From NCBI GenBank assembly GCA_017965445.1, contig JAGCPZ010000026.1:1-60891 (forward strand): 60,891 nt of DNA, in the 5' to 3' direction. The notes below the pieces were generated by a model. The model worked only from the letters and a program-made list of their open reading frames with translations, was not told where the DNA came from and did not search any database. This document shows, piece by piece, positions 36,628 through 45,680 of this stretch. Origin of the DNA: Fibrobacter sp. Lineage in GTDB: Bacteria > Fibrobacterota > Fibrobacteria > Fibrobacterales > Fibrobacteraceae. Position numbers and translations under genes: made by a program. Position 1 is the first letter of the stretch; every line of letters begins with the position of its first letter.

Positions 36628-37365
36628 TTAAGCCAAGACCTTGCGGCCAGCTTCGACGGCGTCCGCGATGGTCATACCCACGTAATCCTGGGCACTGAAC
36701 CAGCGCCCGCTCAATTTGTCGTCGAGAAGCACGCTAACGAGGGCTCCAGGAATAACACTTTCCGGAGCGTTCGGCGCATTCGGGCCGCCGAGATCGGTGC
36801 GGAGCCACCCCGGGTCCATCACGTTCATCATCACGTCCGTGCCATTGAGCTTGCAGGCAAAATCCTTCACGAACTTGGTGAGCGCCGCCTTCGCACAGGC
36901 ATAGCCCATCAGTTCAGGCTCGTTCGCGATTCCGCTCGTGGTGAGCTGCATACGGCCAAATCCGCGCTTGATCATGCCCGGCAAGAAGTGGTAGGCTATC
37001 TTGACGGGAGCAAAGAAGTTCACCGCCATCGCATGGTGGAAATCATCCATGGTGTTGGTCAGGTAGTCGGTGAAGTAGTGGCTCATGAGGCCCGCATTGT
37101 TGAACACGAGATCAATTTGCACGCCAAGCGCATCGATTTCGGCGAGGGCAGCATCAATTTCGGCCTCATTTTCGAGGTTGCAGCCCACAGCCTTCACCTG
37201 AACGCCATACGGAGCAAGTTCGGCAATTACCTTTTCGGCATGGCTCTTGTCGCGCCCCTGCAACACAAGGTTTGCACCGAGCTTAGCCATTTCTATTGCG
37301 ATAAGGCGCCCGACACCGCGGCATCCGCCCGTCACAAGGCACCATTTTCCTTTTACGTCAATCAT
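36628..37365 (-). CDS. Short-chain dehydrogenase/reductase
   Basis: 245 residues with the NAD(P) motif VTGGCRGVGRLIAIEMAKLG (TGxxxGxG), the NNAG motif (VFNNAGLMSHYF) and the catalytic YxxxK (GYACAKAALTKF). A Thr/Ser stretch (QLTTSGIAN) supplies the catalytic Ser. Arg in GRDKS suggests NADP(H). Substrate unknown. Single gene with its own terminator. Confidence 0.9.
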   Translation of the reverse strand: MIDVKGKWCLVTGGCRGVGRLIAIEMAKLGANLVLQGRDKSHAEKVIAELAPYGVQVKAVGCNLENEAEIDAALAEIDALGVQIDLVFNNAGLMSHYFTDYLTNTMDDFHHAMAVNFFAPVKIAYHFLPGMIKRGFGRMQLTTSGIANEPELMGYACAKAALTKFVKDFACKLNGTDVMMNVMDPGWLRTDLGGPNAPNAPESVIPGALVSVLLDDKLSGRWFSAQDYVGMTIADAVEAGRKVLA

Positions 37366-37540
37366 TGAAGACCCCTTAAGATTCTTTTTTCTCTGGTACT
37401 TGAAAAATAATCAAGAAAATCCCTAAAAATGCAATAAAAACGCAAAATTCCGTACACAACCGTAAAAGGTTCTATTCGCGTGTATGTAAATTACAAAAGG
37501 TATATTAGAATTAAAATATAATTAAAGATAAACCGCGTAC

Positions 37541-37555
37541 TGTCATTTATTGACA
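37541..37555. promoter_or_regulatory. Dyad TGTCA-N5-TGACA in the 281-base gap before the XRE gene
   Basis: The gap 37366-37646 is AT-rich with no gene. It holds this dyad (spacer TTTAT), which overlaps a TTGACA that could be a -35 box. It is arranged like the radA dyad. Confidence 0.35.
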
Positions 37556-37646
37556 CTATTTTTTAAAAATCAATTAGTATCAAAAAAATATCGCATTTTG
37601 CAAACTAAAGCATGCACTCATTTCTTTAAGATATTCTTAAAATTTT

Positions 37647-38018
37647 ATGGCGATGAATTATGAGTCAATCCTATTACACGAAGCCATTAGACTTCTTTTA
37701 ATTTCGATAAGACAGCAGCGGAGCCATACGCAGCGGTCGTTATCCATAGAATCCGGGATTTCAAGGCAATTCATATCCCAAATGGAATGCGGAAAGAAGC
37801 AGCCATCTCTCGATACTCTCTCCCAGCTTGCATTGGCGTTGCAAACTAACATGAGTTCACTGATGGAGGAACTGGACCGCATCTACCAGCATCTTCTTTG
37901 GCAAAGATATCCAAGACAAGGGCGAAACTCCTCGGAAAATCACGCAAGAAACGCCGCAGAAAACACTAGTCCGAACTTAAACTACATACGCAAAGCAAGA
38001 GGATTGCGCAGGCCGTAG
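37647..38018 (+). CDS. XRE-family helix-turn-helix regulator
   Basis: 123 residues. HTH_3 fold at about 13-68: RQQRSHTQRSLSIESGISRQ, FISQMECGKKQPSLDTLSQL, ALALQTNMSSLM. The C-terminal half (ENHARNAAENTSPNLNYIRK) is basic and shows no domain. No ribosome site is obvious before the ATG. rlmN follows 34 bases later in the same direction. Possible autoregulation through the upstream dyad; targets unknown. Confidence 0.8.
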   Translation: MAMNYESILLHEAIRLLLISIRQQRSHTQRSLSIESGISRQFISQMECGKKQPSLDTLSQLALALQTNMSSLMEELDRIYQHLLWQRYPRQGRNSSENHARNAAENTSPNLNYIRKARGLRRP

Positions 38019-38052
38019 CCCTTAACAAAAAGCTTAAAATTTTCTATCTTTT

Positions 38053-39132
38053 ATGGCCATGGAATGGCAGCGCAACATAAAAACTTTGACAACCGACGAG
38101 CTCAAAGCTTGGCTTCGTGATGTTGACGAAAAGCCCTATCGCGCTGACCAGATTCAAAAATGGCTATTTTGCCAGCAGGTGCGTTCTTACGACGAAATGG
38201 TGAACATTTCCCCGGTTCTCCGCGAAAAAATGGCAAAGCAGTTCTCGCTTTGCGGCCTAAAAGAGGACCAGCGCTCCGTTTCCGTCGATGGGACAGTCAA
38301 GTGGCTATTCGCGACCGAAGACGGCCACCATATCGAAACGGTGATGATTCCGGCCAACGGGCGCTATTCCGTTTGCGTTTCGACCCAGGTCGGCTGCGCC
38401 ATGAACTGCGCATTTTGCCGTACCGCCAAGATGGGGTTCACCAGGAACCTCGAAGCAGGCGAAATTCTCGAAGAAATCATCAACGTGAACTGGTACTTGA
38501 AGGATAACGGGTTCCAGAACGAAGAAGGCGGCACAGCCCAGGTGACAAATATCATTTTCATGGGCATGGGCGAACCGCTCAACAACCTGGAAAATGTCCA
38601 TCGCGTCTGCTGCACGCTCCATAACCAGAAACTTTTTAACATGGGCGCAAAGCGCATGACCGTGAGCACTTCGGGAGTCGTCCCGAAAATCAAGGAACTG
38701 GTCGATCGCAATACGCCCTGCTGCCTCGCGGTAAGCCTCAACAGCACGAACAACGAATACCGTTCGTCCGTGATGCCGGTAAACAAGACGTGGCCCATCG
38801 AAAAACTTTTGGAAGCGGTTGACGAATACATCCGCCGCACCGATAATTACGTGACGTTCGAGTTCGTGCTCATCCAGAACATCACCTGCACGCCCAAGGC
38901 GGCAAAGGAACTCATCCGCATTTGCGCCCCGCGCCGCGTGAAGGTGAACGCCATCGTGCTTAACGACGGCGACGACCCGACGCTGCACCCACCCACCCCC
39001 GAAGAGGTGGAAGACTTTCTCGCCGCCGTGCGAGCTGCCGAAATTCAAATAACGATCCGCAATCCACGCGGTAGGGACATCCTTGCCGCCTGTGGACAAC
39101 TAGCGTACAAAAAGGAAGGTAAAGAATGTTAA
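38053..39132 (+). CDS. rlmN: 23S rRNA A2503 / tRNA A37 C2-methyltransferase
   Basis: Radical SAM enzyme that methylates C2 of A2503 in 23S rRNA (and A37 in some tRNAs). 359 residues: N-terminal helical domain (WLRDVDEKPYRADQIQKWLF), radical-SAM motif CAMNCAFC, GMGEPLNN, and the resolving Cys in the C-terminal AACGQL with the methyl-carrying Cys earlier. The end overlaps the next gene by seven bases, so the two are co-translated. Confidence 0.95.
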   Translation: MAMEWQRNIKTLTTDELKAWLRDVDEKPYRADQIQKWLFCQQVRSYDEMVNISPVLREKMAKQFSLCGLKEDQRSVSVDGTVKWLFATEDGHHIETVMIPANGRYSVCVSTQVGCAMNCAFCRTAKMGFTRNLEAGEILEEIINVNWYLKDNGFQNEEGGTAQVTNIIFMGMGEPLNNLENVHRVCCTLHNQKLFNMGAKRMTVSTSGVVPKIKELVDRNTPCCLAVSLNSTNNEYRSSVMPVNKTWPIEKLLEAVDEYIRRTDNYVTFEFVLIQNITCTPKAAKELIRICAPRRVKVNAIVLNDGDDPTLHPPTPEEVEDFLAAVRAAEIQITIRNPRGRDILAACGQLAYKKEGKEC

Positions 39133-39746
39133 CGCAAAACCTCCCGGAATTCTGGGACAATCTTTATGCCGAAGGCAAGGACTACTGGAATTTCAAGAAG
39201 GCTACCCCCGCCCTGCTTGAATTTTTTAAGCACCCCTCCTGCCCCGCAACCGGCACAGTGCTGATTCCAGGCGCCGGGTTCGGCTACGATGCCGAGGCTT
39301 GGGCTTTGCGTGGACACGAAGTTTTGGCCGTGGATTTTGCACCGACCGCAGTCGATGAGCTGGACCATCTAAGCCGCAAGCACAAGAACTTGCGCTCGTT
39401 AGACCTCGACCTGTTCACGCTTTCGCCGAAGGACGCCAAGCGTGGCGGCCAGCAGTTCGACATCATTTATGACTACGGCACGTTCTCGGCAATCCACCCG
39501 GGCCGCCGCGACGAATTCTTCGAAGTCTGCTACAAGATGATGAAGGACGACGGTGTATTCATCTGCCTTATGTACCCGCTCATGAACGGCAAGACCATGC
39601 AGGGCCCTCCGCACTGCATGAGCGAAGGCGAACTCATGGCACGTCTCGGCGGCGTATTCGACATTGTCGAGCGCATCAAGCCCACGAACAGCATTCCGGG
39701 CCGCGAAGGCAAGGAAGAGTTCTGGATTATGAAGAAATGCCTGTAG
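39126..39746 (+). CDS. SAM-dependent methyltransferase, TPMT-like
   Basis: 206 residues. Begins LPEFWDNLYAEGKDYWNFKK, then the SAM site VLIPGAGFGYDAEAWALRGH, VLAVDFAP, and FDIIYDYGTFSAIHP. The pattern fits the thiopurine-methyltransferase/halide methyltransferase group, whose bacterial members methylate small thiols, selenium or tellurium species or halides. Substrate cannot be set. Overlaps rlmN start-to-stop. Confidence 0.85.
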   Translation: MLTQNLPEFWDNLYAEGKDYWNFKKATPALLEFFKHPSCPATGTVLIPGAGFGYDAEAWALRGHEVLAVDFAPTAVDELDHLSRKHKNLRSLDLDLFTLSPKDAKRGGQQFDIIYDYGTFSAIHPGRRDEFFEVCYKMMKDDGVFICLMYPLMNGKTMQGPPHCMSEGELMARLGGVFDIVERIKPTNSIPGREGKEEFWIMKKCL

Positions 39747-39960
39747 TCTAGAGTCTAGACGAGAGACGACAACCATGCAAGGCGAGCGACGCGGCCAACG
39801 CAGTTGGGCATGGCCGAGCCGAATGGTTGGGACAGGAGCTATACGAAACTTGGCAATTTATTGCCTTAGTTGAGTTATCCTCTGTGGGGAGAAGCGATTG
39901 TCCAAAGACGAAAGACGAGAGACGACAAATGCGTAAGGCGAGAGTCGAGAGAAAAAACGT
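39747..39960. repeat. Intergenic word repeat, GACGAGAGACGA type, in a 494-base gap
   Basis: The gap 39747-40240 has no gene I can support. GTCTAGAGTCTAGACGAGAG then ACGACA open it, and AAAGACGAAAGACGAGAGAC with AAGGCGAGAGTCGAGAG closes the repeat part; between lies unique GC-moderate sequence. From 39960 to 40240 is non-repetitive sequence with CTCTTTGACGCTTTGCG; it may be decayed coding DNA but no family is readable. Confidence 0.6.
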
Positions 39961-40240
39961 CACTCTGGCATCTTTTTAGCAGTCGTGCCCGCCACCAAGC
40001 ACTTTGATCACTTAGCTCTTTGACGCTTTGCGTCCGCATCTTCGGCTCAATCATGACAGTCCGCAAGCAGCCTGTCGCGACACTCGCCTTGAATGCTACT
40101 AGAGCTTACGTGAGCATGGTCCGCGAATGTGGAGGGCATCTTCTTTTTATAGACTTTGAGCTTGTAAAAAATACGCGGTGCACTCCACAGGCTTACCAAA
40201 TTTTTTTATTTTTTGCCCAGTTTTAAATAAGGATTTTACT

Positions 40241-40738
40241 ATGGCAAACGATTTATGCCCCTGCGGCTCCGGCAAAGCATACTGCGACTGCTGCGAACCT
40301 ATTATTAAAAAGATGACTCTCGCTCCGACCCCGGAAGCTTTGATGCGTTCCCGCTACACAGCCTACGCCAAGCACGAAATCGCATGGCTCAAGGATTCCC
40401 TCGAAGTCACCCAGCGCGACGACTTTGACGAACCGAGCGTGGAAGCATGGAGCCGTGAGTCCGAATGGCTCGGCATCGAAATCAAGCAGACCAAGACCGA
40501 AAACGAAAAGAACATCGGTTGGGTCGAATTTGTCGCCCGTTTCAAGCAGGGCAACATTACCCGCAACCACCACGAACTTGGCGAATTCCACAAGGTCGGC
40601 GGTGCATGGTTCTTCTATGATGGCCGTGCCGTGAAGCAGGAAACCGTCCGTCACGAAGGCCCGGTTGTCGGACGTAACGACCCGTGCCCGTGCGGTTCTG
40701 GCAAGAAGTACAAGAAGTGCTGCGGAGCGAATAAATAG
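40241..40738 (+). CDS. YchJ/UPF0225-type SEC-C protein
   Basis: 165 residues from the ATG at 40241 with AAGGA upstream; a longer frame to 40178 has no support. SEC-C zinc motifs at both ends ([14 protein letters not shown] and [16 protein letters not shown]) enclose an NTF2-like fold ([42 protein letters not shown]). This matches the YchJ family of unknown function; SEC-C binds zinc and, in SecA, SecB or ribosomes. Confidence 0.9.
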   Translation: MANDLCPCGSGKAYCDCCEPIIKKMTLAPTPEALMRSRYTAYAKHEIAWLKDSLEVTQRDDFDEPSVEAWSRESEWLGIEIKQTKTENEKNIGWVEFVARFKQGNITRNHHELGEFHKVGGAWFFYDGRAVKQETVRHEGPVVGRNDPCPCGSGKKYKKCCGANK

Positions 40739-40905
40739 ACGAAAGAACGGCTCTACGAGCCTACAGACGAGAGACGAAAGAGGGGGAAAGCCTTCCCCTG
40801 GCTCGCACTCCGAAAACTCCGTCGCTCGCCACCCCTTCGCCTAGGGGCTCCGCCCCTAAAACCCCGATAAGCACACCTAAAACCTACAACCTAAAACCTA
40901 ATACC
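40739..40905. repeat. Intergenic word repeats, GACGAGAGACGA and ACCTAAAACCTA types
   Basis: CAGACGAGAGACGAAAGAGG follows the YchJ stop, then a GGGGCTCCGCCCC hairpin (40845-40857), then AACCTACAACCTAAAACC and AATACCTAAAA up to the argC ATG. The last word makes the argC leader. Confidence 0.65.
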
Positions 40906-40910
40906 TAAAA

Positions 40911-41876
40911 ATGTTCAAAGTTTTTGTTGACGGCGAAGCAGGAACCACTGGCCTGCAAATTTTCGAGAGACTTGCCAAACGTAACGATCTCGAAATTCTC
41001 AAAATCAATCCGGAACTCCGCAAGGACGTAAACGAACGCCAGAAGATGATTAATGAATCTGACGTGACGTTCCTTTGCCTGCCGGATGCAGCGTCCATGG
41101 AAAGCGCCGCCCTCTGCACGAATCCGAACACGCGCATTATCGACGCTTCTACCGCACATCGCGTAAACCCAGCTTGGACATACGGCATGCCGGAACTCTC
41201 GGCAGCACAGCGCGAAGCGATTTCCAAGAGCAAGCGCATCGCGAACCCCGGTTGCCACGCCTCGGGCTTTATCCTCGGTGTGTATCCGCTCGTTGCAGCA
41301 GGTATCCTCCCGAAGAGTGCAAACCTCGCCGCCTACAGCATCACCGGTTATTCCGGCGGTGGCAAGAAGCTCATTGCCGAATACGAAGCCGCCGAAAACT
41401 TGAGCCACAACGCAGGCGAATCCAAGGCCATCATGGCTCCGGCCCCCTACGCGCTCGCGCTCGCCCACAAGCACCTCCCCGAAATGAAGAAGTACTGCGA
41501 ACTCGAGAACGTTCCGTTCTTTAACCCGGTGCTTGGCCCCTACTACAAGGGCATGGCCGTGACCGTCGCCATCTTCCCGAACATGCTCACGAAGAAGGTC
41601 GGACCGCAAGACCTGACCGAAATTCTGGCGAAGCATTACGAAGGCAGCCGCTTCGTGAAGGTGATGCCCTACGAGGCAGCCCCCGTGCTGTTCAACGGTC
41701 GCCTCGACCCGACGGTCTGCAACGATACGAACAACGCCCGCATCCAGGTTTTTGGCAACGAAAACATCATGCAGGTGACGACGATTATCGACAACCTGGG
41801 CAAAGGCGCCAGCGGCGCCGCTATTCAGAACATGAATATCGCCCTCGGATTGGACGAAGGAATCAGTTTGGTTTAA
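40911..41876 (+). CDS. argC: N-acetyl-gamma-glutamyl-phosphate reductase, short type
   Basis: ArgC makes N-acetylglutamate semialdehyde in arginine synthesis. 321 residues: FVDGEAGTTGLQIFERL, VTFLCLPDAASM, active-site Cys in NPGCHASGFILGVYPLV, and ITGYSGGGKKLI; the length and pattern fit the second ArgC type. No clear ribosome site; the ATG sits after a word-repeat leader. The stop overlaps the convergent ATPase gene by four bases. No other arg genes in the window. Confidence 0.95.
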   Translation: MFKVFVDGEAGTTGLQIFERLAKRNDLEILKINPELRKDVNERQKMINESDVTFLCLPDAASMESAALCTNPNTRIIDASTAHRVNPAWTYGMPELSAAQREAISKSKRIANPGCHASGFILGVYPLVAAGILPKSANLAAYSITGYSGGGKKLIAEYEAAENLSHNAGESKAIMAPAPYALALAHKHLPEMKKYCELENVPFFNPVLGPYYKGMAVTVAIFPNMLTKKVGPQDLTEILAKHYEGSRFVKVMPYEAAPVLFNGRLDPTVCNDTNNARIQVFGNENIMQVTTIIDNLGKGASGAAIQNMNIALGLDEGISLV

Positions 41877-43612
41877 GCCAAGCCCTTTAAATAATCTTCG
41901 ACATTTAGATAATTAATATTACCGAGCGCTCCCGCGGGGCCTCGGTATATTATGTTTTTGCTCAAAATCTTGCCGTAGCGGAATTCCGTATCGGCGCATT
42001 TCCTAGCATCTAGCAAGTGACGGCATTGTTCCTTGGCGACTTGGTCGCTGTGCTTGATTTCGTAAATTTCACAGCAGGCATTTTTCGAATCAAACACTAC
42101 CATATCAAATTCGCCGACGGCAAACTGCAGCTGAAAAACCTGCTTATCCGGCCTAGCCATTTTGGTTTCAAGCAATATGATTTCTTCCATCATGCGGCCA
42201 CGAATCTCATCAAGGATTCGCTTCTCGATGGACATGCGTTCGACTATCGGAACGTTCCTGAACGTTTCGTCAAGCAACAAGCTCTGGATGAGCGCCGACG
42301 CCTGAGCGTAACGAAGTCCGGGCTGCGAAAGAACCGTACGTGTCAAACGCGCGTTCAAGTTCGATAAATTAACTACATCGATATCGCACGTGAGGTCCAG
42401 CAGGTCCAAATATTCCTTGATTTCGGCGCGGTGAGCCTCGCCTATTCCGACAGATAATTCCGCCTTATCACGTATCTGCAAAAGGTGTTTAAGCCTTTTC
42501 GTGACTGCACCAACATCGACCCTATCCAAAACATCCGTGGGCATGAACCTGTCGCGACGCAGATTCTGTGCGGAACGGCTCAAGTCGCCTGATTTGAATT
42601 TCCTCGTCAGCACCTCTATTGCAAAGCGATGGTTCACGTCCTCCACGATGCGGTTAATCGCATTCGTCAGTTCCCCTGCATCATAAAGTTCCTGCAACGA
42701 GCGGAAATGCCCCTCGTGTTGATAGCACTTCAAGGAATGCTGGATATTTCGGGCAATGGCGGAATCCACATAATCGTCCGCGCTCTCTTTCGTCGCAAAA
42801 GTAAACTTGTCCGTATTGTAGTTCGTGCCCCCCATGCTCATGGTGCCACCAAACTCAATAAACTTGTCAATTCCCGCTACGCCAAGGACATTTTCAAATT
42901 CACGATATGGGATAAAGGTCGTGTGCAGCAAAATGCAGCGGTCATAAAGCTGTTCGTCTTCCGAAAAGACAAACCCCAGGGAATCCGTCCCCGAAAGGAC
43001 CACCTTCATGCCACCTGCCGCAAACACATCGGAAAACAGCGCAGCGCCCTCGATAAAATCGCTAAGCATTGTCACTTCGTCTATGAACACATAGCGGTAG
43101 CCGAGCGATTCCAGCAACTTGAGGTCGTAATTGACATCAGCAAGGGAATGGCGGGAGCTCAACTGGACAAACGCCGTCCTTGCAAGCATCTCGGCAGGCA
43201 TCTTGCCCATAAGCTGGCGGACGAGCGTCGTCTTGCCCGTACGGCGAAGCCCATACAGAATCAAGACGCGGTCATTGTTTTCGCTATAGATATAGTCGTG
43301 GAGAACGGCAAAGCACTCGCGTTTTTTCCACTTCATTACAGAGGCGAAAAAACGGGGCAGCTGCGCTCCGATTTTCACGTCGGTCTTGAAATTCGGAGTG
43401 GCAGAATAAACCGCAACGGGTTCAGCCACCAAGCCCTGCAAAACGCCACGCAGAGAATCCTTCTGCGCACGCTCCGCCGCTATTTTCGCAGCAAGTTCCG
43501 CAAACTCCTCGTCTTTTACTCGACGGCTACGCTGCTTACCGTTTTCCGTCCACTGGTAGTAAGCGTAGCGCTTGCCGTTGATTGTCTTGTAGGTGATTCC
43601 GCCAATGCTCAT
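41873..43612 (-). CDS. ATPase with PD-(D/E)XK-like C-terminus (AAA_14/DUF4143 type)
   Basis: 579 residues. A short N-terminal motif (ITYKTINGKRYAYYQWTENG) resembles a domain with a Lys/Arg-rich beta hairpin. Walker A LYGLRRTGKTTLV (about 118-130), Walker B YRYVFIDEVTML, then FVLSGTDS-like KVVLSGTDSLGFVF (the AAA_14 pattern). The last part has VGEFDMVVFDSK and EIYEIKHSD, again D...ExK. Same general class as 23822-25237 but a different branch. GGGTGGG precedes the ATG and a palindrome lies in its promoter spacer. Role unknown. Confidence 0.85.
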   Translation of the reverse strand: MSIGGITYKTINGKRYAYYQWTENGKQRSRRVKDEEFAELAAKIAAERAQKDSLRGVLQGLVAEPVAVYSATPNFKTDVKIGAQLPRFFASVMKWKKRECFAVLHDYIYSENNDRVLILYGLRRTGKTTLVRQLMGKMPAEMLARTAFVQLSSRHSLADVNYDLKLLESLGYRYVFIDEVTMLSDFIEGAALFSDVFAAGGMKVVLSGTDSLGFVFSEDEQLYDRCILLHTTFIPYREFENVLGVAGIDKFIEFGGTMSMGGTNYNTDKFTFATKESADDYVDSAIARNIQHSLKCYQHEGHFRSLQELYDAGELTNAINRIVEDVNHRFAIEVLTRKFKSGDLSRSAQNLRRDRFMPTDVLDRVDVGAVTKRLKHLLQIRDKAELSVGIGEAHRAEIKEYLDLLDLTCDIDVVNLSNLNARLTRTVLSQPGLRYAQASALIQSLLLDETFRNVPIVERMSIEKRILDEIRGRMMEEIILLETKMARPDKQVFQLQFAVGEFDMVVFDSKNACCEIYEIKHSDQVAKEQCRHLLDARKCADTEFRYGKILSKNIIYRGPAGALGNINYLNVEDYLKGLA

Positions 43613-43634
43613 AACAACCCACCCTTTTAACTTA

Positions 43635-43663
43635 AATTTAACTTATTAAGTTAAAAAAGTCAA
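43635..43663 (-). promoter_or_regulatory. Promoter with palindromic operator in the spacer
   Basis: Minus strand: TTGACT (43658-43663), 17 bases, TAAATT (43635-43640). The 19-base palindrome 43637-43655 (arms TTTAACTTA and TAAGTTAAA around one T) covers the spacer and -10; a third half-site TTTTAACTTAAA lies at 43625-43636. This is the classic repressor layout. Confidence 0.65.
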
Positions 43664-44107
43664 TAGGGCGGAAGAAGGTAACGACGATTATCAAGCAACC
43701 AAATCCAATACGCATCAACCGTCAAAAACCTGCACCCCGTCTTGTTGTCAATCACAAACATCGACTTGATGTAATTGAGGATTGTCGTCCCAAGCCGCTG
43801 TTTTTTAGCTGAGATATCAACGCCCAAGCGGCATAGCTTGACGGCAGGATAACTTTTTAAGCGTTTTTCGTTCGGGAACCCGCTCTTTTTGCGGAACCGA
43901 TTGAATTCCGTTTTATCCTTGAAATTGTCCAACGCCCCCCTGTCATTCGCTAGGCTGCAATAGGCAAGTATTTTGCCTGTACCGGAATCAGTACAAGCAT
44001 AACTCACAGCAAGCAAATGCTTTTGAAATGCAGATGCGCGATTCAGAATGAAATCATCTATATCACGATCACCGCAATTAAAATTTTTGACGGAATAAGA
44101 CGGTCAT
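43660..44107 (-). pseudogene. GNAT acetyltransferase remnant
   Basis: An open frame of 118 codons reads VKLCRLGVDISAKKQRLGTT and TGCRFLTVDAYW, matching the GNAT protein at 59212 (LGRLGVN..., TGCRYLVVDAYN). Homology continues upstream of any good start: in the same frame FNCGDRDIDDF (compare FSCGNEDLDAF). An ATG at 44107 begins MTVLFRQ in a shifted frame just before an A/T run, so a frameshift is likely. After DAY the sequence diverges and stops, so the C-terminal third is lost. No antitoxin-like gene sits upstream. Confidence 0.7.
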
Positions 44108-44218
44108 ATCCGAATAAATGTTGAAATTTCAAAAACAAGGGAGCGACCCCCAGGTCATTTATTTTGTCAACAACCGTTTGCAAGAAACAAAAAAAATTAC
44201 AAAAAGGCCTCCGCTAAA

Positions 44219-44247
44219 GGAGATTCCCCATCAAGAGGGGAATGACA
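44219..44247. repeat. REP-like hairpin GGAGATTCCCC...GGGGAATGACA
   Basis: Arms ATTCCCC and GGGGAAT, loop ATCAAGA, reversed orientation relative to 27658. It lies 46 bases before obg. Confidence 0.6.
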
Positions 44248-44292
44248 AATATGCACTCTTCCCCAAATCACAAAAATTTCTACATTTGGCGC

Positions 44293-45294
44293 ATGTTCTT
44301 AGACGAAAAATCCATTGAAGTACGCTCTGGCAGAGGCGGTGACGGCATCTGCAGTTTCCATCGTGAAAAGTTTGTTCCACTCGGCGGGCCCGACGGCGGT
44401 GACGGTGGCCGTGGCGGTCATGTCATTTTGCAGGTGAACGAACAATATACGACGCTCCTTGACATGGGCCATACCCGAATTTACAAGGCAAAGAACGGGC
44501 AGCCCGGCGGCGCAAAGCGTTGCTCCGGAGCTTCTGCCGACGACCTTATCATCGGCGTTCCTCGCGGAACGATTGTCAAGGACGAGCAGGGGCACATCCT
44601 CACGGACTTGACGGAACCGGGCCAGAAGTGGATTGCGGCTCGCGGCGGCAAGGGCGGCATGGGCAACCAGCATTTCGCGACGCCGAAGGTGCAAGCCCCG
44701 CGCAAGTGCACTCCGGGCGAAAAGGGCGAAGTCCGCCAGCTGTTTCTGGAACTCAAGCTCATGGCAGACGTGGGTCTCGTGGGTTTCCCGAACGCAGGCA
44801 AGTCCAGCCTCGTGAACAAGATTTCCAGCGGACGCCCGAAGGTTGGCGACTATCCGTTTACGACGCTCGAACCGGTGCTCGGCATCGTGCAGGTGAACGG
44901 CCACAGCTTTGTGGTTGCCGATATTCCGGGACTTTTGGAAGGCGCCAGTGAAGGCAAGGGCCTTGGCCACCAGTTCCTCAAGCATATCGAACGTACGCAT
45001 ACGCTGCTCTTCGTGATTGACGGTTTTGCAGAAAACGCCTACGAACAGTTCAAGGTGCTTAAAGAAGAACTCAAGGCATTCCACCCGAAGCTGGCCGAAA
45101 AGAATTTCGTGGTAGCCCTCAACAAGAGTGACCTCGGCATCGAAAACGCCATCAAGGAGTTCAAGAAACACCGCCAAAAAGTGGTCATCACGTCGGCGGT
45201 TACCGGCGAAGGATGCCCCGAATTGCAGCAGGCTTTGGACGATGCTGTGCCCCATATGCACAAAAAAAGCATCGGATGGAGCAAAAAAAGCTAA
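44293..45294 (+). CDS. obg: GTPase Obg
   Basis: Obg acts in 50S subunit maturation and stress control. 333 residues from the ATG at 44293 (MFLDEKSIEVRSGRGGDG); the frame is open 17 codons further up but that part is repeat-derived. The Gly-rich Obg fold (about 1-158, GGPDGGDGGRGGHV) precedes the G domain with G1 GFPNAGKSSLV, G3 DIPGLLEGAS, G4 NKSD. No C-terminal OCT domain. The start context has no clear ribosome site. Confidence 0.95.
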   Translation: MFLDEKSIEVRSGRGGDGICSFHREKFVPLGGPDGGDGGRGGHVILQVNEQYTTLLDMGHTRIYKAKNGQPGGAKRCSGASADDLIIGVPRGTIVKDEQGHILTDLTEPGQKWIAARGGKGGMGNQHFATPKVQAPRKCTPGEKGEVRQLFLELKLMADVGLVGFPNAGKSSLVNKISSGRPKVGDYPFTTLEPVLGIVQVNGHSFVVADIPGLLEGASEGKGLGHQFLKHIERTHTLLFVIDGFAENAYEQFKVLKEELKAFHPKLAEKNFVVALNKSDLGIENAIKEFKKHRQKVVITSAVTGEGCPELQQALDDAVPHMHKKSIGWSKKS

Positions 45295-45326
45295 CTGTTG
45301 CCAAAAAATATTGTAAATTCATTAAC

Positions 45327-45680
45327 ATGAAGGCGACTCAGTCCAACATAACTAAGAAGGAACTCGTTGATGAAATCGCTTCCCAGACTGGATTTACGCA
45401 AGTAAAGACCAAAGTCATCGTGGAAGAACTCATCGACGCGATTTCTAATTCTGTTATTGAGGGCAATAACATCGAATTGCGTGGATTCGGTCGCTTCAAG
45501 AACAAGCAGCGTAAGGAACGCCGTACCCGGAACCCAAAGACTGGCGAGTTGGTCAATATTCCCGCCAAGACGCGTCCGGTTTTCGAACCGAGCAAGGATC
45601 TCGTCGAAAAAATCAACAAGGCTCCTTTCGACTTTGATAATGAGGCTTTTGTCCCTAAAGATGACCAAGAAAGAATCTAG
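45327..45680 (+). CDS. HU/IHF-family DNA-binding protein
   Basis: 117 residues from the ATG at 45327. ITKKELVDEIASQTGFTQVK, IELRGFGRFKNKQRKERRTR and RNPKTGELVNIPAKTRPVFE are the HU/IHF fold with the DNA-bending arm and its Pro. A short N-terminal extension and an acidic C-terminal tail (DFDNEAFVPKDDQER) lengthen it over the usual 90. The end overlaps smpB by 20 bases. IHF subunit versus HU cannot be settled. Confidence 0.92.
   Translation: MKATQSNITKKELVDEIASQTGFTQVKTKVIVEELIDAISNSVIEGNNIELRGFGRFKNKQRKERRTRNPKTGELVNIPAKTRPVFEPSKDLVEKINKAPFDFDNEAFVPKDDQERI

Noticed and set aside
39960..40240. Small gene in the gap before the YchJ-like gene
   Set aside because: A 68-codon frame exists, but with no ribosome site, no family and a Cys/Thr-rich composition unlike the neighbours.
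45294..45326. tmRNA next to smpB
   Set aside because: Gaps around smpB are too short, and no tRNA-like ends are present.
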